A DNA stretch of 17,500 nucleotides from Actinidia chinensis (lineage: Eukaryota > Streptophyta > Magnoliopsida > Ericales > Actinidiaceae), in assembly GCA_009663005.1 (NCBI GenBank), contig VIGQ01001450.1, forward strand, positions 1 to 17,500, given 5' to 3'. The position numbers and the translations under genes were made by a program. Each line of letters starts with the position of its first letter. Position 1 is the stretch's first letter. The notes beneath the pieces are model-generated. The model had not been told where the DNA came from. It worked only from the letters and a program-made list of their open reading frames with translations, and ran no database searches. Shown in pieces: positions 9,291 through 17,500 of the stretch.

Positions 9291-11235
9291 GCAGTTTGTT
9301 CTGGCAAGACTAAGCTTCAGTAAAATGGTCATAAACTTTCCTTGGTACTTATAATTTAAATTTTGTACTACTTACTCTCTTCCGTTTATTGCGTAAGAAA
9401 CTAGACTTTTCCGGATATACAATTTAGGGTCAAGGACGTTATTCATTTGGACTTGCGTGAATCCTTAGATATCGCATCTTAATTTGACCCATCATAACTA
9501 ACAGAATTGCGAAACTTTACTTTGGACAGTGGTTCCACTCTTTTGGTCATAACTTCTTCAATACCTTTGAGTTTAGCGCCATGAAGTTAGTTTCCATTGG
9601 AAATATAACTTCTGGGGCTTGATGATAGACACTCCAACGTTTCTATCTTTTGAATCTCTTAATTCCATAGATAAGGCCATCTGAAGTCGCTCTATTACAT
9701 CTTGCTAAATTCATCTTTCAACACTCTTCTACTTAATTCATACCGTCCTTTCCTTCCCTATTTCACTTGTGGTAAGGGTCAAAACAATTTTTTATTACAC
9801 ATGATTGAATGCTTCTATTAGTCTATAGTCATATTACACGAAATCGTTTAATGAACTTGTGGGAACAATTAAAATGAATATTCTAAGAGAGATGAAACTT
9901 GTCAAACCCACTCTTGTGATTTTGTGCATGCTTAAGAAGACTTTGAACAGTCAACATTACTTAATTCTCTTCTCTTCTTAATCAACACTTTGATCACGTC
10001 ATTATACATAATAAGACTTGTTGATGCTCAAATACTAACCAAAGTCAGTGTATATCAAATATGACCACTTGTTTGGGTTTATAAAAAAAATCAATATCTT
10101 GTAACAATAATTTAGATATGCAAATCTAGTTCTACTTGTTTTATAAACTCTTCCATTACTTCGCTTAGTAAAATGAATAACCATAAAGTAGACTTAAGAA
10201 GTAATAAAGTAACTCCAACTGTATAAAACAAAACTTGGCATAATTACGAGCCAGTGGCAATGTGTGAGTGCATGAACATTCAAACCTATCACATAACTTT
10301 TAAGTTCAATGTACAAGTTACAAACAAGTATAAAATATATATTTCTAACTTAATAACACCTTTTCAATTTAAAATTTCGTTCTAAAACTGCAAAATATAC
10401 ATAATTGACTTAAATTCAAGAAATCTATTTTTAAGAGAATGAAACCTACAAGTGTTAAAAAATAGATTTCATGAATTTCCAATCAAGTTCTCTACTAAAT
10501 ATATCATTTAGGCATGATAGCGACTTGTACAACGGCTAGAGGCAAGTCTAACAAGATGCATCTACTTATATCATAGAGACTGCTCAAAGCAACGTTTTCT
10601 TAATTTATCAATAATCATGTCACATATGTAACACACATGTTAAACTTGATAAACTATGACATCTCAAGTTACTAATCATAATTATGAAAGATTAGCAATA
10701 TTGCCCACTTGAATAATATGAAAATATATTTTCATATAATTATCCATATAATTTAGAAAAATAGTTTTCATGAAATGGGTACAGTTTTCCAAGGAATACT
10801 TAGCATGTGAGCACTTGTAGGCAATACCAAAACCAATTGTCTAAATAGAATAACACACAATATCAAGCACGCACATAGACTAGTTCAAATCATGATGTGT
10901 CAATGAGTTGATAGATATGTAGTTCCAAGTAAAAGCTGCCAATCATGAATACACATCTATACAACCAATCAAACTAAAGCATCGTATAAACCAGCTCAGA
11001 CAAGTATAGTACAATACATGGATAGGTGATGTGTGCAAGCAAGTTCTCATGCCATGGATCTAGTGTTATACATTGAATAATTAAATAATACTATTTGGAG
11101 TATAATGTTCATTATCTAATTTGGTGTTCAACTAGCCTCATGTAAATATAAAATTTTCAAGCATATACATGATGCAATCTTGATGCCATCAAATATCTCC
11201 ATCAAATATCATGAAACATACACATTGATCCAACA

Positions 11236-12300
11236 ACCGCTTATTAGTTGTGATATAGTTATTCCGTAGTTTCTCCCAATCAATCAAGATATTGATCATA
11301 ACTCTTTTCGGCATTGTCCATGCGATCTCATTATAACATCGTTCATGCGTCTAATGTTTTTCTATGAGAGTATGTCAGTAGGTGGGGATTTTTCCATGGT
11401 GCTTTGAAATTGGCTGGACCACCCCCGGGAGGAATATCTCTTCAGTATGTTCGCTGCCTCTCCCCATATCCCTTTTCTTCCCCCCTTTGCTCTCTTTCCT
11501 CCTTTTTTTTTCACAATTTCCTCATTGTCCTGTGGTGTCAACACTTATACTTGCTTATTAGATTTTTTTCTCAATATATTGGTTTTGTTGATTTCGAAGT
11601 CGAACCCTAAGTGCTTAAAACCTTAATCAGAAGAGCACCATATGGTAATACTAATGGACTTATGATTTTCACTTCAACCCATTCTTTTCTCAAATCAATA
11701 GCTTAATTTAAAAAGGTTGGCCAATGGCACTTCTAATATATGACATAAGCTATCTTTGGTACAACTTTGATTGATATCCCATTATTTAGGGATAACAAAC
11801 TTGTATACAATGATCATGATGGAATAACCAAAAACCAACACTTTTTCTTCAAATCATGAGTATTTAGGGTGACTATGTTTCCTCTATCAGATATATTAAA
11901 TCAATTACTATCATATCATAGGGGCTAAGCCTATCAAGTTAACTCAGATTATCAATAAAAATGTGATCCCCAACCATAGGCACTCAAATTATTTCAGATA
12001 GAATGCTTGGGTTTAGTACTATTTGCTTCCCTTCAACTCTTGAGACTACGATATATTGTATATTGTCAAGATTTCATATTTTGAGATTATAGTAGAATAA
12101 TCTTACCAAGTATGAATACATATTCGTAGGAAGTAGCATCATCTCTTCCCATACTTGTGCTTCAATTGGATCCATCATTTTTTCTTTAGTATTTTTTTAG
12201 GAGTTCATCATCAATATTCTGTCCAATAATGATGTTCTGTTTTTTGAATCCAACACCAAGCTCGCTGAGTTTACTATGTTCTTGAGCGCTGAGAGTAACT
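11236..12300. other. Unassigned DNA between the two elements
   Basis: About 1 kb with no open frame I believe and no recognised transposon motif. A pyrimidine-rich patch occupies about 11450-11520, and its short opposing open frames (60 and 68 codons) come from that bias. This may be host DNA continuing from the left flank at 683, or an outer part of the following element's LTR. No similarity to the copia LTR was seen beyond 11235. Confidence 0.4.
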
Positions 12301-13471
12301 TTTTGTGTTTTTTGGTGGAGGCTCTCCCTTGTGCCAGCCCACTTCTCCCCCCTGTCTTACTCATGAGATTTGGGTCTAATTAGATGAGAAGGAGAGATTC
12401 AGATTTGAGAACTAGGTCTGGGTTTTAGGGTATTATGTTAAGGATGAACAATTTTTTTTTAAGGGGGGATCGTGATTTTTTTAATGGTTTTTTTTTGAGT
12501 TCTATAACTTAGGAATTCCATGGTTTTTTAATTAATTCTTGTAATCTTTTACGTTGAAATTCAAATTTTTATTACTTTATTTATATTTTTGTTCAATTTA
12601 CGTCTTTTCCATCTTTACTTTAATTTTTTTTTTACGTATTTTCACCGTATTTTTAGATTTATTTCTTTAGAATATGTACTCAATATATCAAGTTTATGGT
12701 TCCCTGAAGTCATGGTGGCTAGTTCTTTACTTGGGATCAATTGTAAAAACGTCAATCCGGGGATCGAGGATGAACAATGGAGTTATTTATTTTCATTCAA
12801 ACCGGTAATTTTTTTATTGTTCATTCTTCTTCTTTTACAAATTCTAAATGACTTTCGAAAACTTGGGAGTTCCTATTATGTTCGATAACGATTGGTGTGA
12901 TTGCCATACTCGTATATATGTCGCCTTATACCCCGACCTTAAAACAAAACAATAAAAACAACAAGCATGAGTTGGGTTTCGACATATATTCGTATTCAAG
13001 ATCAAAATACACACCATGATTATAAACCCAGATTTATTTAGAAGTTGAAATAAGTAAGAATATTGGTTTCAATGTCAATCTCTTCGAATCCGGCTCACTA
13101 CATAGGCGAAGGGTTGAGTTTATAACTCACGCCTCCATTGAAATCTCCGAGAAACTCGTTGACTGATCAATTGTTTCAAGTTCCTTTTTCTTTTTCTTCT
13201 ATCAAGCTTAATTAGTTTTAATATTGTCATCATAGTATAGGATTTTATATTTTATCATTCAAAACAAAACTTAAAAACTATACAATTTTTATTTTTTTTT
13301 CTTTTGAATCATAATCTAAAAGGATCATCACGATAGGATTGAGTTACTGTTTTTAGTTTTCTTGTTTTTACCTTGCCTATTTCTCGAGGGATCGATAACT
13401 CTCATACTTCGATTTATTACTAGTTCGTGACCCTATACTTGTGGTAAAGAATTCACTTCTGTAGCGAATCA
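12300..13471 (+). repeat. Probable 5' LTR (3' portion) of the Gypsy element
   Basis: The right edge is set by the primer site: ...GCGAATCA ends at 13471, followed by a short spacer and TGGCGC. The left edge is uncertain. The 99-codon open frame at 12589-12888 lies within it and has no recognisable motif, so I treat it as non-coding. T-runs are common at about 12450-12660. The TTTCTCGAGGGATCGATAACTCTC stretch near 13380 lies in the U5-like part before the primer site. Confidence 0.45.
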
Positions 13472-13478
13472 AAGTTTT

Positions 13479-13497
13479 TGGCGCTCGTTTCTATGGA
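13479..13497 (+). other. tRNA-Asp-type primer-binding site
   Basis: TTTTTGGCGCTCGTTTCTATGG at 13475-13496 resembles the TTTTTGGCGCCGTTGCCGGGG junction typical of plant Athila/Tat elements, with one extra T after TGGCGC and losses in the GC-rich second half. It follows the LTR end by seven bases. The distance to the gag, protease and reverse transcriptase motifs supports the assignment. Confidence 0.6.
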
Positions 13498-14049
13498 ACA
13501 TACTTGCGCGCAAGGGATCGCAAGAGGCTCGCTTGAACACGAACCTTAGTCCCAGCAAATTCAGCAATTGCTTTTCATCAGCATCCATCTACCACCACAG
13601 CAATTAAATCTATGCTAAGGCATATCAGTAACCCTTGTTCCATCCTTTTTGTGTTAGTTTTGTAGAATTATTTATTTTTAATTTTTAGGGTTTAGGCATT
13701 AATTTAGATAGGAGGCTGATTAGAGATCAGTTACTATTATGGGTATTTATTTATCGGTGTTATGCTTTGTATGGGGAGAATTGGAGAATCGGTTGGCATA
13801 AGTCTCTTTGTGTGCATTGCAATGTATCCCTCATAATTTTAGGGATCACACAACCTTTGGTTTTGACACCAGCACCCCACTATCGCTCTAGTCCGAATAG
13901 CACTACCCCAATTTTCCTGTGTTTGATATGATGGAGTCTCTATTACCTCCTGAATTCACCACGAACATGTCCTAGTTGTGGCACAAAATAGGCAACGATG
14001 GAGTTAATCATGGGGATTAGAGGACCATGTAAAGGCTAGTATGCGGGGA

Positions 14050-15540
14050 ACTCGATCGCCCAACACTTCGTACAATCTGAGGGATACATGAACCCTACAA
14101 GTAAACAACTATAATCAGTCTATATTACTATATTCCCCACGCATCATACCACTTTAATCTAAAATCGGAATGCTAAATAAGCTCTTTAGCCACAGTTTCA
14201 TCATGGTTGTGAGTCTAAGAGACCATACATGCATTTGAAAGATTTTTAGGATGGCGTATTTTTATTTTTCAAGAAACTCATGTCTATGAACTCATCTTTA
14301 CTTTTCGTACTCTCTTTTCCATTCATCCTTACTTGGACTAACAGTCAAATTTTGATTTATATATTAAAGGGGTCGAGGGTCCATTTCCATTGCATGAATA
14401 CAATGGAGGGGGAGTTTTCTTACAAATTTTCTTCCCCGAAAAATTGATACGGAGGCCTACAGCATGCATCATCTCAGTTTTGGTCTCCAATATGCTGGTT
14501 AAAGTCTTAGTTTCTTCTTCCCAAGCTTGGGAGAGATTTCACAAAGGCACCTACTTAATGCATGTCCACATCATAATTTCCCACCATGGCACATAATCAA
14601 TATATTTTATTCTTCATCATTGTCTACATAAATGAAGATGTTTTGTTAATTCCATGTGTGTAAGAATTTTTTCAAAAAAATAACAACTGTTAAGCTTTTT
14701 TGAGTACTTTGATTACTTGGCTAATAATTTGACAGTATTGGGCAGCACCCGGACCTAAATAAGTGAATAGACCTTTTACTTCCACAGTCACACATCATGC
14801 AGGTATAGGTCCCCAATTTGGGAGTAGCGGACGTGTTAATAACTAAACCACTGCACTTCAAAACAAAGGGGTTTTGGCATATGTAAAGGCCTCCATAATT
14901 TTTTTGGGGGGGTTATCAAAACAGACTTCTTTACTTGTGTGCACTCTGTGACATCAATGGACCATTGCACTGAATGTTGTCAATTGTGGTGGGTTGAAAA
15001 AAAGTTACGTGTGAAGTTAATGCGGTAGGTCAATTTTCCGAGGAGTTGGGAACAATCCCCTTACTCTGAAACATACAATCTAGGTTGGATGAAACCATCC
15101 TAACCTACTTTGGGTGGTGAAAGAGGGTTATCAAATTGCAATAATTTTCGCTCAAAATCCCCAAATCTTTCATCCGAACCTCAACCAATACCAATCACCC
15201 CCACATCATATACCCCACAAAAAACTAACTGTTGCAAACCAATTATTCCCCTATCCGTCCCTCTTCTTTCGCCCCCCGCACCATAACAGACAATCACACA
15301 ACTCTTCATATCGGAGAATGAGGATAATAGTTTTGCGACACAAAAGTTAATATCTTAAACACAATTGGGGAATAAGGAACTCTTTGTTTGAAAATTTCTA
15401 ATTTGCATAACAAACACAAGGGCGATCCCCACTTAACCTCAACAAACCCTAGCTTGCAAATTGCATTGAGAAACACCTGAGGCAGGTACAAGCCTCACGA
15501 CCCTTAGAAGTGGAAAGGAGATTGATAAAATCATTGCAAG
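14050..15540 (+). pseudogene. gag: Gypsy (Athila/Tat) gag, frameshifted
   Basis: Structural protein of the particle. Pieces in order: L-R-D then M-N-P-T (14077-14099, a base lost between them); PYMHLKDF (14223-14246) then a stop; AWERFH (14525-14542); LLNACPHHNF followed by PPWHIINIFY in one frame (14551-14610); YFDYLANN (14705-14728); a CCHC-type knuckle C-A-L-C-D-I-N-G then H-C-T-E-C (14938-14977, one extra base); YSETYNLGWMKP (15062-15097) then a stop; the proline/asparagine-rich NPQIFHPNLNQYQSPPHH within 15114-15350; and TTLRSGKEIDK (15497-15529), the signature at the end of this gag. All are collinear with the family and span about 1.5 kb. Frames change between most pieces, so no protein can be made as written. 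The identity as gag of this group is firm; the exact ends are approximate. Confidence 0.75.
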
Positions 15541-15699
15541 CAGCACCCAAAAAGGTAAATCAAGATGGTCCTAAGGGAGTTAAGAGGTGAGATTGAGAAA
15601 AACTGAGTGAGAGGAAAGGAAGATAAGAGAGAAAAACCGGAGCAATGATTCTGAGCCATCAATAAACGCATCTAATGAATAACCATTGAGGATTTGAAA

Positions 15700-16310
15700 C
15701 ATGCACCATCCCACATAGGTTAGGCAAAGTATAAAGCAAAATTGAATACTAAAATCTATGATATTTCAAACAAATTTCGAATCAATATTCCTAGTTAGAT
15801 GCCATTAAATTAAACGATTCCTTCATATGCCAAGTTTTTTAAGGACTTGTGTATCTTCAACAAAAAATGCATGTAAAAGAGACAACAATGATGAATGAGA
15901 GTCAGAGTGCAATTCTCCAATTAAAATTGTGACCGATTACAAACGGGGTTATCCTATTTTTAGTGGGGTGTAAGATTGATCAAAGCCTTCTTGATTTAGG
16001 GTCTAGCGTGAATCTTTTTGCATATTCTGTGTACACTGATCTGATCTAAGAACAAGCCAACACCCGTGTACTCCTTGATTTAGCTATCCCTCGTTAAAGT
16101 CCCTAGAGGTATCCATAGAGGATATGCTCTTCAATTCGTACGTTTTACTACCAAGTAGATTTTTATTATTTTGGGGATGCCTAGCCTGTCGAGTGCAGTC
16201 GTTTAAAAACGTCATATTCCTAGTTAGTAATTGTTAAGGAATGGACTACTTAAGCTTCTCGTTTGGTAATATACTGTTTAGAGACGAATATTTCATTTGG
16301 GTAAACTTGG
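15700..16310 (+). pseudogene. Gypsy (Athila/Tat) aspartic protease, frameshifted
   Basis: The protease would cut the Gag-Pol polyprotein. Seen: DAIKLNDSFICQVF (about 15799-15840) and VKETTMMNESQSAILQ (15873-15920), both pre-protease linker blocks; KIDQSLLDLGSSVNLF (15972-16019), where D-L-G at 15993-16001 is the active-site triad form used by this group; a poor copy of the flap and the following PTPV block (about 16040-16080); and YLSFSFGNILFRDEYFIW (16247-16300) from its C-terminal side. Stops interrupt at about 15930, 16041 and 16236. The glycine-rich 'GRPF' block expected near 16190 is not legible. It lies directly between gag and reverse transcriptase, as in the intact polyprotein. Confidence 0.65.
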
Positions 16311-16586
16311 GTGGAGGTAGACCAAATCGAGGAGGTAGATTACCTTGAGTCTATCCTCAAGAGCATATGAGTCGTGAATTTTATGGAGGATCAAATGAGA
16401 AGAGGGCTCAGTTTTGGCAGCCCATGATCAATTGAAATTCCGAAGGGTATGTGTTAGAGATTTGTCTAGTGTAAGGGAAGGGATTGATTCTGTCATGCAT
16501 GTGGGCCATTAGACTCCTACTTTTGAACCCCTTGCCCAAAGTGTTGTTAAGCCAATCCCTTCAGAAGAGCACAACCATTCTAGAAT

Positions 16587-16921
16587 GAAAGTGTTTACCA
16601 TCCACACTTAAGTATGTGTTTCTTGGGGAAGTGAGTCGTACCCTGTGGTCATATCCTCTAGCCTATCTAAGGACCAAGAGGATCATTGTTGAAAAGTACT
16701 TAAAAAACGTAGGAATCCCTATGTGGACAATAACAGATCTTCATGGCATTAATCCTCTTATGTGCATGCGTCGTATATATTTGGAAGAGGAGTCTAAGCC
16801 TGTGCGTCAAATGGAAAGGCATTTAAATGCCAACATGAAAGAAGCCGTTAGAGGAGAATTGCTTAAACTTCTTGAAGCGGGAATCATATACCCAATTTCT
16901 GATTCTAAGTGGGTGAGTCCT
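16587..16921 (+). pseudogene. pol: Gypsy (Athila/Tat) reverse transcriptase, 5' fragment
   Basis: Seen: LPSTLKYVFLGE (16595-16630) after a stop at 16586, ESYPVVISSSLSKDQED in the next frame (16633-16683), then the first frame again with IPMWTITDLHGINP (about 16713-16754) and LLEAGIIYPISDSKWVSP (16868-16921). This is the linker and first conserved block of Ty3/Gypsy reverse transcriptase, before the finger and palm motifs; the catalytic Y/F-x-D-D lies far downstream and is absent. Two compensating shifts sit near 16632 and 16700. After 'WVSP' the translation leaves the family abruptly (IDSMLRF, stop), at the point where the following LTR-like sequence starts. The open frame 16616-16945 begins with GTG and is not a true gene start. 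Confidence 0.75.
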
Positions 16922-17500
16922 ATTGACTCAATGCTTCGATTTTGATGATAACAAAACATTGGTTAGTTGTTAATACGTTTACTTAGCGTGCAAGTTCCTA
17001 AGTATTAAAATACAAAACTAGAACTGATCAAAGAAACTGCAAACACTTTCTATCAAAAAATGTCGACACCTATTTTAGTGGTGTCGACACCTTAAGACTA
17101 AAAATCTACATTGAACAAATTTAATAAAAGTCTTAAACAAAAAGAGAGAATCGTGAATCCCACTAAACTAAGCTGTTGAAGATTATAAGCATCCATGGAA
17201 AAGAAGTCTTGAAGATCGTGAAGTAATCAGTGCTAAATGGCCAAGAAAATCAAGGAAGGCATATTCCTAGCAAGAAGTATCGACATCCGTTTTAAAAGTG
17301 TCGACACCTAGAGACAGTAGCCAAAACTTAGATATGGGAAATGAAGTGTCGACACCTGGTGCATCAAGTGTCGACACCTAAGACACTGAACAAAGATTAA
17401 AATTCTGAGAAAATAAAGTGTCGACACCTGAGATTAGTAGCCAAACTTCATAAAGTTGAAGTGTCAACATATGGAAATGAAGTGTCGACACCTGTGAATA
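16922..17500 (+). mobile_element. Probable LTR start of a third retrotransposon
   Basis: From about 16922 the sequence no longer matches the Gypsy polyprotein. TTTTGATGATAACAAAA at about 16940-16956 is a motif often seen at the start of plant LTR or LTR-adjacent sequence, and the rest is non-coding with a repeat array, as LTRs commonly are. It runs off the window edge, so neither the far end nor a target duplication can be checked. The alternative is a rearrangement junction or an older unrelated repeat. Confidence 0.4.
17062..17491. repeat. Array of the palindrome GTGTCGACAC
   Basis: Exact GTGTCGACAC, nearly always followed by CT, occurs at 17081-17090, 17298-17307, 17346-17355, 17368-17377, 17418-17427 and 17482-17491. 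A copy lacking the first G is at 17062-17070, and decayed copies lie at 17278-17287 and 17461-17470. The stretches 17298-17345 and 17418-17481 share GTAGCCAAA and GGAAATGAA between palindromes, so part of the array arose by tandem duplication of a 50-65 base unit. Each palindrome contains a GTCGAC core. Confidence 0.8.

Larger units (their letters stand above)
684..11235 (-). mobile_element. Defective long-LTR Ty1/Copia-type retrotransposon, reverse strand
   Basis: Two direct repeats of about 2.5 and 3.0 kb (684-3135, 8274-11235) bound a 5.1 kb interior. Orientation comes from several agreeing signs on the minus strand: a purine tract at 3138-3151 directly before the left repeat's TGTTGG start, a primer-site-like TTGTATCAGATG directly after the right repeat's AAACA end, a TATA box late in each repeat, and gag remnants reading from 8206 toward lower coordinates. 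The LTR termini are the expected TGTT...AACA. The gag type (a W..R.MRLFIHS-like block, then a late CCHC knuckle) fits the Tork/SIRE-like copia groups. The interior is too short and too AT-rich for a complete pol, and no reverse transcriptase or RNase H was recognised, so the copy is non-autonomous. Flanking five-base target duplications are not identical (CAACG before 684, ACCGC after 11235), so none is claimed. Confidence 0.8.
8274..11235 (-). repeat. 5' LTR of the copia element (longer copy)
   Basis: Bounded by TGTTTA (8274) and CCAACA (11235), the inverted TGTT/AACA ends of an LTR. It matches 684-3135 over most of its length and adds a block at about 8410-8860 missing from the left copy. 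That block has a CT-rich plus strand (about 8555-8640), so the transcript leader would be purine-rich, and it includes a short tandem GGAAGTTTAAA pair (8475-8485, 8489-8499). The 8593-8823 open frame in this block is on the wrong strand and has no motif. The LTR would supply promoter and start site for the element. Confidence 0.75.
12300..16921 (+). mobile_element. Truncated Ty3/Gypsy element of the Athila/Tat group
   Basis: In order on the plus strand: an LTR end at 13471, a tRNA-Asp-type primer site at 13479, an untranslated leader to about 14050, gag with its zinc knuckle and conserved LRSGK tail, a protease with a D-L-G active site, and the first block of reverse transcriptase. The 3.1 kb from primer site to reverse transcriptase is normal for this group. 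Nothing of the element is seen past 16921; the rest of pol, any env-like region and the 3' LTR are missing or lie beyond the inserted sequence. The left boundary is a guess, since no second LTR is present to compare. Confidence 0.8.

Noticed and set aside
679..11240. Target-site duplication for the copia element (CAACG versus ACCGC).
   Set aside because: The five-base flanks are not identical; an approximate ACG/ACCG likeness is not enough to claim one.
12589..12888. 99-codon open frame with hydrophobic stretches.
   Set aside because: It is rich in Phe/Leu/Ile because of T-runs, lies in probable LTR sequence, and no domain is recognised.
13086..13100. CTTCGAATCCGG looks like a tRNA T-arm / Pol III B box.
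   Set aside because: No pairing T-stem, no A box at the right distance and no cloverleaf can be drawn, so neither a tRNA nor a SINE is supported.
1..17500. CRISPR array, phage, bacterial defence or other prokaryotic system.
   Set aside because: There are no regularly spaced direct repeats with unique spacers, no long bacterial-type genes, and all recognisable proteins belong to plant LTR retrotransposons.

Overview
The window looks like repeat-rich, AT-rich nuclear DNA of a land plant, most likely from heterochromatin. I see no intact protein-coding gene, no rRNA or tRNA, and no bacterial-type operon. Nearly all interpretable sequence comes from three LTR retrotransposons: one on the minus strand, then an older-looking one on the plus strand that is interrupted by the start of a third. 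Species cannot be told from the sequence.

Layout. 1-683 is unassigned flank, with one speculative small exon (537-610) followed by a perfect GTAAGT donor. 684-11235 is a defective Ty1/Copia-type element on the minus strand. Its two long LTRs (684-3135 and 8274-11235) are direct repeats of each other. It keeps a polypurine tract beside the 3' LTR, a degraded initiator-Met-tRNA-like primer site beside the 5' LTR, gag remnants including a zinc knuckle, and perhaps a scrap of integrase region; I recognise no reverse transcriptase in it. Its interior also carries two odd G-homopolymer islands. 11236 to about 12300 is unassigned. About 12300-16921 is the 5' part of a Ty3/Gypsy element of the Athila/Tat group on the plus strand: LTR end, Asp-tRNA-type primer site, then gag, protease and the beginning of reverse transcriptase in the expected order and spacing, but with many frameshifts and stops. 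It breaks off inside the first conserved block of reverse transcriptase at 16921. From there to the end runs a different sequence that resembles the start of another LTR and carries a dense array of the palindrome GTGTCGACAC.

How it fits together. The picture is nested and sequential transposon insertion. Reading frames are broken almost everywhere by one- or two-base shifts, while the conserved motifs themselves remain legible. The two copia LTRs also differ largely by small indels. That pattern fits either old decayed elements or an uncorrected long-read assembly, and the distinction matters for every 'pseudogene' call here. Family assignments rest on motifs recognised by eye; no database search was run.
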